Below are positions 44,815 to 52,936 of a stretch of DNA of 64,000 nucleotides, piece by piece (position 1 is the first letter of the stretch; each line of letters begins with the position of its first letter). Below the pieces are notes generated by a model. It made no database searches. It was not told where the DNA came from and saw nothing but the letters and a program-made list of their open reading frames with translations. The position numbers and the translations under genes are program-made. Origin of the DNA: CALKJP01 sp046299555 (GTDB lineage: Bacteria > Bacteroidota > Bacteroidia > JACCXN01); assembly GCA_046299555.1 (NCBI GenBank), contig JBKBHS010000001.1:310001-374000 (forward strand), written 5' to 3'.

Positions 44815-46024
44815 ATACATAGTTTTATTAGTAACGTTTTTCTTTTTGCATCAAGCCTTTGCACAAACCAAAAAAGAACTTGAAAACAAAAAGAAACAAT
44901 TGCAAAAAGAAATTAAACAAACCGAATCTCTTTTAAACGAAACAAAAAAAAATAAAAAACTCTCCTTAAACCAGCTCGTAACGCTTAATAAAAAAATAAG
45001 CATTCGAGAGCAGCTAATTACTACTATCCAAGCAGAAATTCGTTTAGCAGAAAAACAAATTAAAGAAAATAAAGAAATTATAGCTTCTCTTGAAAACGAT
45101 CTCAAAAAATTAAAAGAAGAGTATGCAAAAATGATTTACTATGCCTATAAAAATCAAGATGCTTATTCTCGAATAATGTTTATTTTTTCAGCAAAAGACT
45201 TTAGTCAAGCCTACCGTAGGTTAAAATATATGCAACAATACTCCTTCTATCGTCAAAAACAAGCTGAAATGATAGAAAAAACACAAGAATTATTAAATAA
45301 AAAAGTAGCCGAATTAGAAGATAAAAAACGTCAAAAACAACAACTTTTAGGAATAGAAGAACAAGAAAAACAAGTATTGGCAAAAGAAAAAACAGAACAA
45401 GAAAAAACTCTTAGCCAATTACAAGAGCAAGAAAAAGAATTGCTTAAGAAAATAAAAGAAAAAGAACAAGAGCAAAAGCAATTACAATTAGCTATTCAAA
45501 GAATTATTGAAGAAGAAATTAGAAAATCGAGAGAAAAAGCAAAATCCGAAGGCACAACACCGGCAGAAAAAGGATTAACTCTTACTCCGGAGGCTCAAAA
45601 ACTATCCAATACCTTCGAAGCAAACAAAGGCAAATTACCATGGCCGGTTGCCGAAGGCATAATTACCGGAAAACATGGAGAGCAACCTCATCCTGTTTTA
45701 AAAGGAATTACTATTAAAAACAATGGAGTAGATATAAGCACTAAAAAAGATGCTCCGGTTAGAGCCGTTTTTGATGGAGAAGTTACCGGCTTGGCTACAA
45801 TTCCCGGTTTTGGAAAAGTAGTAATGATTCGTCATGGAGAATATCTTACAGTTTATTCAAATCTTAGAGATGTGTTTGTTAAAAAGGGAGATAAAATAAA
45901 AACCAAACAAAATATAGCCGTTGTTGATACCGATGAAAATGGAAAAACAGAAGTTCATTTTGAAATTTGGAAAGGCTCAACACTCATGAACCCTGAAACA
46001 TGGTTGTATTTAACCAGTCAATAA
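44798..46024 (+). CDS. EnvC-like murein hydrolase activator with degenerate LytM domain
   Basis: A 408-residue exported protein: signal peptide ending QAFAQ, a long coiled coil (about 22-255), and a C-terminal LytM/M23 domain (about 275-408). The zinc site is degenerate: the His of the usual HxGxD motif is Asn (NNGVDIS), the middle YxHL is YSNL, and HxH is EVH (TEVHFEIW). It retains the Asp and last His only. Loss of zinc ligands and the coiled-coil layout are typical of EnvC, which activates amidases at division, so an activator role is likely rather than direct peptidoglycan cleavage. Last gene of the envelope run. Confidence 0.88.
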   Translation: MNKLNKYIVLLVTFFFLHQAFAQTKKELENKKKQLQKEIKQTESLLNETKKNKKLSLNQLVTLNKKISIREQLITTIQAEIRLAEKQIKENKEIIASLENDLKKLKEEYAKMIYYAYKNQDAYSRIMFIFSAKDFSQAYRRLKYMQQYSFYRQKQAEMIEKTQELLNKKVAELEDKKRQKQQLLGIEEQEKQVLAKEKTEQEKTLSQLQEQEKELLKKIKEKEQEQKQLQLAIQRIIEEEIRKSREKAKSEGTTPAEKGLTLTPEAQKLSNTFEANKGKLPWPVAEGIITGKHGEQPHPVLKGITIKNNGVDISTKKDAPVRAVFDGEVTGLATIPGFGKVVMIRHGEYLTVYSNLRDVFVKKGDKIKTKQNIAVVDTDENGKTEVHFEIWKGSTLMNPETWLYLTSQ

Positions 46025-46035
46025 AATTAAAATAA

Positions 46036-46043
46036 TATTTTTG
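46036..46043 (+). promoter_or_regulatory. -7-like element, upstream promoter of the rplM operon
   Basis: TATTTTTG fits TAnnTTTG. If used it would give a leader of about 150 bases for rplM. No good -33 TTG. Confidence 0.35.
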
Positions 46044-46134
46044 TGCTTTAACTTTTTAACAAAACTTTTAAAGCCTAAAACCCACTAAAACAGGCCTTTT
46101 CTTTTCTGTTGAAAGAAAAATCTGTTAATAATTT

Positions 46135-46164
46135 TTGCAGCAAAACAAAATTGTTTTATCTTCG
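46135..46164 (+). promoter_or_regulatory. Predicted main promoter of the rplM-rpsI-rpsB-tsf operon
   Basis: TATCTTCG at 46157-46164 matches the TAnnTTCG form seen before ribosomal genes in Bacteroidota, with TTG at 46135-46137 and a 19-base spacer. The GTG start of rplM is 40 bases downstream. Confidence 0.65.
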
Positions 46165-46203
46165 CAGCCCCTAATTAGTTAATAACATAAAAATCAAGAT
46201 ACT

Positions 46204-46662
46204 GTGGACGCTATAAGTTACAAAACAGTTTATGCCAACAAAGCTACCGTTAATAAAGAATGGTTGCTTGTAGATGCCGAAGGAGAAACTCTTGGACGAT
46301 TGGCTTCTCGTGTAGCATATTTATTAAGAGGCAAAAACAAGGTTAATTTTACACCTAATGTAGATTGTGGAGATAATGTAATTATTATCAATGCCGATAA
46401 AGTAAAATTTTCCGGTAAAAAAGAAGAAGAAAAAGTTTATGTAAGATATACCGGATATCCGGGCGGACAGCGTTTTGCCACGCCTAAAGAATTATTAGAA
46501 AAAAATCCTACGGCTCTTATAGAAAAAGCGGTTAAAAAAATGTTGCCTCGTACTCGTTTAGGAAGAGCAATCTATGGAAACTTGCATGTGTATGCAGGAC
46601 CAAATCATCCACACGAAGCACAACAGCCTAAAAAAGTAGATATTAAATCAGTAACTAAATAA
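46204..46662 (+). CDS. rplM: 50S ribosomal protein L13
   Basis: An early-assembling large-subunit protein of 152 residues. Family marks: WLLVDAEGETLGRLASRVA, the GYPGGQ block, MLPRTRLGRAIYGNLHVY and the C-terminal PNHPHEAQQP. The start is GTG at 46204. It precedes rpsI by five bases, the usual L13-S9 pair. Confidence 0.97.
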   Translation: MDAISYKTVYANKATVNKEWLLVDAEGETLGRLASRVAYLLRGKNKVNFTPNVDCGDNVIIINADKVKFSGKKEEEKVYVRYTGYPGGQRFATPKELLEKNPTALIEKAVKKMLPRTRLGRAIYGNLHVYAGPNHPHEAQQPKKVDIKSVTK

Positions 46663-46667
46663 TTACA

Positions 46668-47054
46668 ATGGAAGTAATTAATGCATTAGGAAGAAGAAAA
46701 ACAGCAGTTGCTAGAGTTTTCGTTAAAAAAGGGAAAGGAAACATTACCGTTAATCAACGTGATGCTAAAGAATACTTTACAACAAGTATTTTACAGCACA
46801 CCTTAAATCAACCATTTCAAGTAACCAATACCGTTGGTCAATACGATGTAACGGTAAATGTTTATGGCGGAGGGATTAAAGGACAAGCAGAAGCAATTCG
46901 ATTAGCTGTGTCAAGAGCGTTGGTTCAGGCTAACGAAGAAAACAAACCTTTGTTAAAAGCGCAAGGCTTTCTAACCAGAGACCCTCGCATGGTTGAACGT
47001 AAAAAATTCGGCCGCAAAAAAGCAAGAAAGAGATTCCAATTCAGCAAACGTTAA
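46668..47054 (+). CDS. rpsI: 30S ribosomal protein S9
   Basis: Small-subunit protein whose C-terminal tail reaches the P-site tRNA. At 128 residues with IGRRKTAVARV-like start (ALGRRKTAVARVFVKKG), GGGIKGQAEAIRLAVSRAL and the basic tail KKFGRKKARKRFQFSKR, the assignment is certain. The next gene, rpsB, is separated by a 134-base spacer with a strong hairpin. Confidence 0.97.
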   Translation: MEVINALGRRKTAVARVFVKKGKGNITVNQRDAKEYFTTSILQHTLNQPFQVTNTVGQYDVTVNVYGGGIKGQAEAIRLAVSRALVQANEENKPLLKAQGFLTRDPRMVERKKFGRKKARKRFQFSKR

Positions 47055-47101
47055 TCGTTGCCTACGGAATTTACTATCATACAATTTTAGTTTAACATCT
47101 A

Positions 47102-47142
47102 AATTGCCGGGGCCATTGATTCTTTCAAGCCACCCGGCAATT
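47102..47142 (+). promoter_or_regulatory. Strong hairpin in the rpsB leader, candidate autoregulatory RNA
   Basis: AATTGCCGGG (47102-47111) pairs perfectly with CCCGGCAATT (47133-47142). Inside, TTGA/TCAA forms a 4-bp inner stem with a TTCTT loop, leaving a symmetric internal loop of GCCA on both sides. There is no T run after it, so it is not an ordinary terminator. It lies 47 bases before rpsB and may bind S2, as rpsB leaders do in other bacteria. Confidence 0.6.
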
Positions 47143-47188
47143 GCCTGTTAAATTGGTTAACGGAATAACAAACTAAATTTAAAACAAA

Positions 47189-47983
47189 ATGTCAAAAGTA
47201 ACACACGAAGAATTATTACAGGCAGGCGTACACTTTGGCCACCTAAAAAGAAAGTGGAATCCAAACATGGCTCCATATATTTTCATGGAGAAAAATGGAA
47301 TTCACATTATTGATCTTAATAAAACCATTGCTAAGTTAGAAGAGGCAGCAAAGGTTTTAAAACAAATTGCAAAATCAGGCAAAAAAATAATGTTTGTAGC
47401 TACCAAAAAACAAGCACAAGCTATTGTTGCCGAAAAAGCTAAATCTGTTAACATGCCTTATGTTACAGAGCGTTGGCCGGGAGGTATGCTTACAAATTTT
47501 GCCACTATTCGTAAAGCCGTTAAAAAAATGGGTGCCATTGATAGAATGATGAACGATGGTACATTCGATAATATTTCTAAAAAAGAAAAATTACAAATTA
47601 CCCGTCAGCGCGAAAAATTAGAAAAAAACTTAGGAAGTATTGCTGATTTAACTCGTCTTCCTGCGGCACTGTTCATAGTTGATATCAATAAAGAACACAT
47701 TGCGGTTGCAGAAGCAAGAAGATTAAATATCCCTACATTTGCAATAGTTGATACTAACTCAGATCCTCGTTTAGTAGATTTTGCCATACCTGCTAATGAT
47801 GATTCTTCAAAATCAATCAAAGTAATTATTGACTACGTAACTGCAGCTATAGAAGAAGGACTAACAGAAAGAAAACAAGACAAAGAAGCACAAGCTGAAG
47901 AAAAAGCTGCTGCTTCAGGCGAAGAAAAACCGGCTGCAAAAAAATCAGCAGGTACACGTTCCAGAAAAGCTAAAGCAGAATAA
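47189..47983 (+). CDS. rpsB: 30S ribosomal protein S2
   Basis: Small-subunit protein of 264 residues. Family marks are LLQAGVHFGHLKRKWNPNMAPYI, TKKQAQAIV, ERWPGGMLTNFATI, and FAIVDTNSDPRLVDFAIPANDD. The C-terminus is extended by a Lys/Ala/Glu-rich tail of about 35 residues (AEEKAAASGEEKPAAKK), a common variable feature. It is followed by tsf after 28 bases, the usual order. Confidence 0.97.
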   Translation: MSKVTHEELLQAGVHFGHLKRKWNPNMAPYIFMEKNGIHIIDLNKTIAKLEEAAKVLKQIAKSGKKIMFVATKKQAQAIVAEKAKSVNMPYVTERWPGGMLTNFATIRKAVKKMGAIDRMMNDGTFDNISKKEKLQITRQREKLEKNLGSIADLTRLPAALFIVDINKEHIAVAEARRLNIPTFAIVDTNSDPRLVDFAIPANDDSSKSIKVIIDYVTAAIEEGLTERKQDKEAQAEEKAAASGEEKPAAKKSAGTRSRKAKAE

Positions 47984-48011
47984 TTTATAACACAAAAAAA
48001 TATTTTAAAAA

Positions 48012-48842
48012 ATGGCAACAATTACCGCTCAAGATGTTAATAAACTTCGCACTATTACCGGTGCTGGTATGATGGATTGCAAAAAAGCCCTTACAGAATG
48101 TGATGGCGATTTTGAAAAAGCAATTGATTATTTACGTAAAAAAGGACAAAAAGTAGCAGCAAATCGTAGCGATAGAGAAGCTAAAGAAGGCGCTGTAATT
48201 GCTAAAGTTACTCCCGATGGAAAAAAAGGAGCGATTGTAATGGTAAATTGCGAAACAGATTTTGTGGCAAAAAATCAAGAATTTATTGATTTTACCTCAT
48301 CTTTAGTAGATATTGCATTAACAAAAAATTGCAATACCGTTGAAGAGTTAAAAGCTGCAGCATACAACAGCGATATTTCCGTAGCCGATAAGATTATGGA
48401 AATGGTAGGAAAAATTGGAGAAAAAATCGAAATAGGAGCATTTGAAATTGTTACAGCTGAAAAAGTTACTCCATACATCCACCATGGTAATCGTTTAGCA
48501 ACCTTGGTTGGTTTTTCTAAAACCTTTTCCGATGAACAAGTAGGAAAAAACATTGCCATGCAAGTTGCAGCAATGAATCCTATTGCTATTGATAGAAATT
48601 CGGTAGATGCAGCTACCTTAGAAAGAGAATTAGACATAGCAAGAGAACAAACACGAGCAGAAGGCAAACCTGAAGACATGGTTGAAAAAATTGCTCAAGG
48701 TAAACTGAATAAATTTTTCAAAGAATCTACTTTAATTGAGCAAGAATTTATTGTAGATAATAAGAAATCAGTAGGACAATATCTTCAAAGTGTTGATAAA
48801 GATTTAACAGTTACGTCTTTCAAACGAGTTTCATTAAATTAA
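48012..48842 (+). CDS. tsf: Translation elongation factor Ts
   Basis: Guanine-nucleotide exchange factor for EF-Tu. At 276 residues it has an N-terminal UBA-like domain with LRTITGAGMMDCKKALTECDGDFEKAI and the TDFVAKN motif that displaces GDP (VNCETDFVAKNQEF), followed by the core subdomains. It is the last gene before a strong terminator. Confidence 0.97.
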   Translation: MATITAQDVNKLRTITGAGMMDCKKALTECDGDFEKAIDYLRKKGQKVAANRSDREAKEGAVIAKVTPDGKKGAIVMVNCETDFVAKNQEFIDFTSSLVDIALTKNCNTVEELKAAAYNSDISVADKIMEMVGKIGEKIEIGAFEIVTAEKVTPYIHHGNRLATLVGFSKTFSDEQVGKNIAMQVAAMNPIAIDRNSVDAATLERELDIAREQTRAEGKPEDMVEKIAQGKLNKFFKESTLIEQEFIVDNKKSVGQYLQSVDKDLTVTSFKRVSLN

Positions 48843-48874
48843 AAAAAGTCCCGATTTATTCGGGACTTTTTTTT
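48841..48874 (+). terminator. Intrinsic terminator after tsf
   Basis: Perfect 14-bp stem AAAAAAAGTCCCGA / TCGGGACTTTTTTT with a five-base loop. It overlaps the tsf stop codon. Confidence 0.9.
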
Positions 48875-48890
48875 GCCCTTTATTTTTTTC

Positions 48891-48898
48891 TATTTTTG
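48891..48898 (+). promoter_or_regulatory. -7 element of the pyrH promoter
   Basis: TATTTTTG matches TAnnTTTG, 26 bases before the ATG. A TTG at 48873-48875 lies 15 bases upstream, closer than usual. Confidence 0.45.
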
Positions 48899-48923
48899 AC
48901 CCGATAAAAAAATCTAAAACACC

Positions 48924-49634
48924 ATGTTAAAATACAAACGCATCCTATTAAAGCTAAGCGGAGAGTCCTTAATGGGCGAAAAACAATTTGGTATCGATCA
49001 TAATCGCCTTTCTCAATATGCAGAAGAAATTAAAGAAGTAGCTGAAAAAGGAGTACAAATAGGTATTGTAATAGGAGGTGGAAATATTTTTAGAGGCATA
49101 CAAGCTGAACAAGGAGGTATTGATCGCGTACAAGGTGACTATATGGGAATGTTGGCAACCGTTATAAACAGCATGGCACTTCAGTCAGCGTTAGAAAAAA
49201 TTGGTATTCAAACTCGTTTGCAATCTGCCATTAGTATGGACCAAATTTGTGAGCCATATATTAAGCGTAGAGCAATTCGCCATTTAGAAAAAGGCAGAGT
49301 GGTTATTTTTGGTGCCGGTACCGGTAATCCATATTTTACTACCGATACTGCAGCTTCATTACGCGCCATCGAAATTGAAGCCGATGTTATTTTAAAAGGT
49401 ACTCGTGTAGACGGCATTTATACTGCCGACCCTGAAAAAGACAAAACAGCAACTCGTTATGAAACTATATCGTTTAACGAAGTGTACGAAAAAGGCCTTA
49501 ACGTAATGGACTTGACCGCCTTTACCCTATGCAACGAAAACAAATTACCCATCATTGTTTTTGACATGAACAAGCCCGGTAATTTAAACAAAGTGGTAAC
49601 AGGAGCTTCCGTGGGCACGCTGGTAGAGTTCTAA
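48924..49634 (+). CDS. pyrH: UMP kinase
   Basis: Phosphorylates UMP to UDP in pyrimidine nucleotide synthesis. The 236-residue protein has the amino-acid kinase fold marks: RILLKLSGESLMGE, IVIGGGNIFRG, FGAGTGNPYFTTDTAA and DGIYTADPEKD. In many bacteria frr follows; here a 100-base spacer and a convergent transporter gene follow. It has its own promoter after the tsf terminator. Confidence 0.97.
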   Translation: MLKYKRILLKLSGESLMGEKQFGIDHNRLSQYAEEIKEVAEKGVQIGIVIGGGNIFRGIQAEQGGIDRVQGDYMGMLATVINSMALQSALEKIGIQTRLQSAISMDQICEPYIKRRAIRHLEKGRVVIFGAGTGNPYFTTDTAASLRAIEIEADVILKGTRVDGIYTADPEKDKTATRYETISFNEVYEKGLNVMDLTAFTLCNENKLPIIVFDMNKPGNLNKVVTGASVGTLVEF

Positions 49635-49735
49635 TTTGGGGTTTAAATGTTTAGTAATTGAAGTTTTGAGATTATAATATCTAGGGTTTTTTATATATGC
49701 CAATCTCAACTAATCTCAATTAGTTTCCTAATCTC

Positions 49736-50614
49736 CTATTTCTGCACATTTACCAAATATACTCCAGCAAGGATTACGCTTATCCAAACAAAATGAAGAA
49801 ATAAAATTTGTTCCCCATCTAAAACTCCCCAAAAAATAGCCACTATAGGAATTAAATAAGTAACAGATGAAGCAAAAAGAGCATTAGTCATTTTAATTAA
49901 TTGATTGAAAATAATTACCGAAAAAGCACTTCCAATAACAGCCAATATAGCTATATAAGCAAGAGCTTCCCACGATTCCGGATGGCTTTTAAAAACTGTT
50001 ACGAAGTCTCCTGTAAATAAATAAACTCCTGCGAAAGGCCCGATAAATGAAAAAGCGCAAGTAGCAATTACCGTAGAATCTAATTCTTGTAAATATTTCT
50101 TTATAATATTCACACTTATGGCATACATAAAAGTTGCCAATACAACTAATGCTGCATAGCTGATACTTCCTGAAAAATCAGCATTCCCATTAAAAAAAAT
50201 TAAACCACAAGCGCCAATTAAACCAATAATAACCCCAACAATATTTACAGGTTTTGTTTTTGCACGAAATATTAAAACCGCTATTATTAAAGTAAATAAA
50301 GGGGTTAAAGAATTTAGCATTCCGGTTACGGCACTGCTTAATCCTAATTGTGCACGTGTAAACAAAAAAGCCGGAATTCCATTACCAAACAAACCTACCA
50401 AAAAAAGCCATTTTGCTTTTGGGCCGATCATGTTTTTAATGTGAAAAAGTAGAAAAGGGATTAAGGATAAAAAGGCAATGAAAATTCGTAAAGAAGCAAC
50501 TTGTGTTGCAGAAAATACTTCCATGCCTCGCTTCATTAAAATAAAGGAACTGCCCCAGATAAACGCTAAGGCAATAAGGATAATCCAAGGAAGAAAGCGA
50601 GAGTTATTTGACAT
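49736..50614 (-). CDS. EamA/DMT-family transporter
   Basis: An inner-membrane protein of about 292 residues with ten hydrophobic helices in two EamA repeats; the first begins FLPWIILIALAFIWGSSFILMKRG and the second about residue 150. Members export metabolites or amino acids, but substrates cannot be predicted. ATG at 50614 is preferred over an in-frame TTG at 50638, since that TTG is inside the predicted -7 element. Divergent from the HMA protein gene; convergent with pyrH. Confidence 0.88.
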   Translation of the reverse strand: MSNNSRFLPWIILIALAFIWGSSFILMKRGMEVFSATQVASLRIFIAFLSLIPFLLFHIKNMIGPKAKWLFLVGLFGNGIPAFLFTRAQLGLSSAVTGMLNSLTPLFTLIIAVLIFRAKTKPVNIVGVIIGLIGACGLIFFNGNADFSGSISYAALVVLATFMYAISVNIIKKYLQELDSTVIATCAFSFIGPFAGVYLFTGDFVTVFKSHPESWEALAYIAILAVIGSAFSVIIFNQLIKMTNALFASSVTYLIPIVAIFWGVLDGEQILFLHFVWISVILAGVYLVNVQK

Positions 50615-50635
50615 AAGTTGAAGGTAAAAAGCGTT

Positions 50636-50643
50636 CAAAGATA
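50636..50643 (-). promoter_or_regulatory. -7 element of the EamA transporter promoter
   Basis: Minus-strand TATCTTTG is an exact match to TAnnTTTG, 21 bases before the ATG. Confidence 0.5.
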
Positions 50644-50694
50644 TGCTAATTGACTTTAAAAGTGTTAAAATTAAAAGCGCAATTATTTATTTTG

Positions 50695-50702
50695 TAAATT
50701 TG
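50695..50702 (+). promoter_or_regulatory. -7 element before the HMA chaperone gene
   Basis: TAAATTTG matches TAnnTTTG only eight bases before the ATG, so the leader would be very short or absent. Confidence 0.4.
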
Positions 50703-50709
50703 TAAAACT

Positions 50710-50925
50710 ATGGCAGATATAAAAAGCAATATCAAAATAGAAGGAATGACTTGTGGTCATTGCAAAAAGGCGGTTGAGAATATATTGAAAGAAGAAGATG
50801 GCGTGTTAAATGTAGAAGTTGTCTTAGAAAACTCAGAAGCAAATGTAACTTTTGAAGATAGTAAAACGTCATTAGAAGCGTTAAAGAAAGCAATAAACGA
50901 CTCTGGAATTTATAAAGCAGTATAA
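50710..50925 (+). CDS. Heavy-metal-associated (CopZ-like) protein
   Basis: A 71-residue cytoplasmic HMA domain with the metal-binding motif GMTCGHC (Cys15 and Cys18), the size and layout of copper chaperones such as CopZ. It binds soft metals, probably Cu(I), and passes them to a partner. No copper ATPase gene is in the window. It lies two bases upstream of a lipoprotein with a second HMA domain, so the two are an operon. Confidence 0.9.
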   Translation: MADIKSNIKIEGMTCGHCKKAVENILKEEDGVLNVEVVLENSEANVTFEDSKTSLEALKKAINDSGIYKAV

Positions 50926-50927
50926 CT

Positions 50928-51437
50928 ATGCAAAAAAATATTTTAAAAACATTGCTTTTTGCAAGCATTTTAGCATTTGCAATAGGTGCATGCAATAGCG
51001 AAAAAGCCCAAAGACCATTACCGGAAATTGAATACATCGTTTCTGACGATGCAAATGTATCAAAAGCTACACTGCAAATTGAGGGCATGACATGCGAACA
51101 CGCTTGTGTAGCCTCTATTAAAAACAAGGTTGCTGCATTAGCCGGAGTAAATTCAATCGAAATTGATTTTGAACAAGAAACAGCTACAATAAATTTTGAT
51201 CCTTCAAAAATTTCTGAAAAAGAAATTATTTCTGAAATTCAGCGAATTAATGATGAACAATATACTGTAACAAAAGCTACTGTTGAGCAAGCAAAATCTG
51301 CATCAAAAGCAACAAGCATGAAAGATGGAAAATCAAGTAAAAAAGCTCGAAAAGTTTTTGAAGAAGTAGCTGTTGAAGATTTACAACCTAAAATTGTTTT
51401 CCCCAATATTTTTGGCTTGTTTCAAAAGTTTTTTTAA
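50928..51437 (+). CDS. HMA-domain lipoprotein with CxxxC motif
   Basis: A 169-residue lipoprotein: leader KTLLFASILAFAIGAC with the lipobox Cys at residue 22, then an HMA domain (about 47-120). The metal site is GMTCEHACVA, with Cys56 and Cys60 separated by three residues rather than two, a variant of the standard CxxC. The tail (about 120-169) is Lys/Ala-rich and ends in an aromatic stretch (FPNIFGLFQKFF). It probably binds a metal on the outer membrane or in the periplasm and works with the cytoplasmic HMA protein encoded just upstream. Confidence 0.85.
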   Translation: MQKNILKTLLFASILAFAIGACNSEKAQRPLPEIEYIVSDDANVSKATLQIEGMTCEHACVASIKNKVAALAGVNSIEIDFEQETATINFDPSKISEKEIISEIQRINDEQYTVTKATVEQAKSASKATSMKDGKSSKKARKVFEEVAVEDLQPKIVFPNIFGLFQKFF

Positions 51438-51458
51438 ACAATTAATTATAAAAATCAT

Positions 51459-51484
51459 AAAGCTCCATTAGGAGCTTTTTTTAT
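51459..51484 (+). terminator. Intrinsic terminator
   Basis: 8-bp stem AAAGCTCC / GGAGCTTT with an ATTA loop and T run, 21 bases after the HMA lipoprotein gene. The next gene starts 10 bases later. Confidence 0.85.
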
Positions 51485-51494
51485 TTAAAATACT

Positions 51495-52919
51495 ATGCAA
51501 AAAATTTCATTTCCAATATACCTTGCAGGACAATTTTCCGAATCGGATAAAAAACTAGAAGTATTAAACCCATATAATCATTCATTAGTTGGAAATACTT
51601 GGCTGGCAAACGAATATCAAATCAATAAGGCCATTGAAATAGCCATAAACTCTCAAAAAGAATTAGAAAAACTCCCTTCTTACAAGCGATACGAAATATT
51701 ATCATTTATTGCATCAGAAATAAAAAAGCAAAGAGAAGAGTTTGCATTATTATTATCGCGCGAAGCCGCAAAACCCCTTAAATATGCCTTAGCAGAAATT
51801 GACCGTTCCATACAAACTTTTACCATAGCTGCCGAAGAAAGCAAACGACTACCCAAAGAATACATTAGCTTAGATTGGACTCCAATCGGAGAAAAAAAAG
51901 AAGGCTTAATTAAACATTTTCCAATTGGATTGGTAGCCGGAATCACCCCCTTTAATTTCCCTTTAAATCTTGCCGTACATAAAATAGCGCCTGCGATAGC
52001 AGCCGGATGCCCCATCATTATTAAACCCGCAAGCGCAACCCCTTTAAGCTGCTTAAAATTGGCACAAATAATAGATAAATCGGAGTTGCCTAAAGGAGCT
52101 TTTTCTGTTTTGCCGGCTGATAGAACCATAGGAGACATGCTTGTAACAGACGAGCGTATAAAACTATTATCATTTACTGGCTCTCCGGCAGTTGGTTGGA
52201 AAATGAAAAAAAATGCCGGAAAGAAAAAAGTAGTGCTTGAATTGGGCGGAAACGCAGGTTTAATTATAACTCCATCAGCTGATTTAAATAAAGCCATTGA
52301 AAAAGCCCTTACAGGAGCATTTTCATATGCCGGACAAGTGTGTATTCATACACAAAGAATATTTGTTCATTCCGATATTATGCAAGATTTCATAAATGCT
52401 TTTGTCGCTAAAACAAAAGCCTTGAAAAATGGCCCACCGGATGATATTAACACAGACATTACATCAATGATTGATGAAGTTAATGCCATTCGCGTTGAAT
52501 CTTGGATAAACGAAGCAATAAATAATGGTGCAAAGTTATTATGCGGAGGAAAACGAAATGGAGCATTTGTGGAACCAACAGTTTTAACCAATACGCAACA
52601 TGCTATGAAAGTACGTTGTGAAGAGGTTTTTGGCCCCGTTGTTACTATTGATGCATATAATACGTTTGAAGAAGCTATTCATAAAATTAACGAAGGTGAA
52701 TTTGGCTTACAAGCCGGAGTTTTTACCAATAGTATTGAAGAAATGAACTACGCCTTTCAACATATCGAAGCAGGTGGCGTAATTATAAACGATGTTCCAA
52801 CATTGAGATTAGACCATATGCCTTACGGAGGTGTTAAAAATTCGGGCTTAGGTAGAGAAGGTGTAAAATATGCCATTATGGATATGATGGAACCTAAAAT
52901 TTTGGTGAAAGACTTTTAA
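51495..52919 (+). CDS. Aldehyde dehydrogenase family protein
   Basis: NAD(P)-dependent oxidation of an aldehyde to an acid. At 474 residues it shows the Asn of ITPFNFPLNL, SFTGSPAVGW in the cofactor site, the catalytic Glu in LELGGNAG and the catalytic Cys in YAGQVCIHTQR, followed by the EEVFGPV block. All key residues are present. The substrate is unknown; lactaldehyde, glyceraldehyde 3-phosphate and methylmalonate semialdehyde enzymes all share this form. The next gene starts 17 bases later. Confidence 0.92.
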   Translation: MQKISFPIYLAGQFSESDKKLEVLNPYNHSLVGNTWLANEYQINKAIEIAINSQKELEKLPSYKRYEILSFIASEIKKQREEFALLLSREAAKPLKYALAEIDRSIQTFTIAAEESKRLPKEYISLDWTPIGEKKEGLIKHFPIGLVAGITPFNFPLNLAVHKIAPAIAAGCPIIIKPASATPLSCLKLAQIIDKSELPKGAFSVLPADRTIGDMLVTDERIKLLSFTGSPAVGWKMKKNAGKKKVVLELGGNAGLIITPSADLNKAIEKALTGAFSYAGQVCIHTQRIFVHSDIMQDFINAFVAKTKALKNGPPDDINTDITSMIDEVNAIRVESWINEAINNGAKLLCGGKRNGAFVEPTVLTNTQHAMKVRCEEVFGPVVTIDAYNTFEEAIHKINEGEFGLQAGVFTNSIEEMNYAFQHIEAGGVIINDVPTLRLDHMPYGGVKNSGLGREGVKYAIMDMMEPKILVKDF

Positions 52920-52936
52920 AAACGTAGGTTTGCATC

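Noticed and set aside
49635..49735. Repeated AATCTC/GAGATT words between pyrH and the EamA gene
   Set aside because: Too short and irregular to call a repeat or terminator.
50351..50367. CACGTG core inside the EamA gene
   Set aside because: The bases around the core do not match parS.
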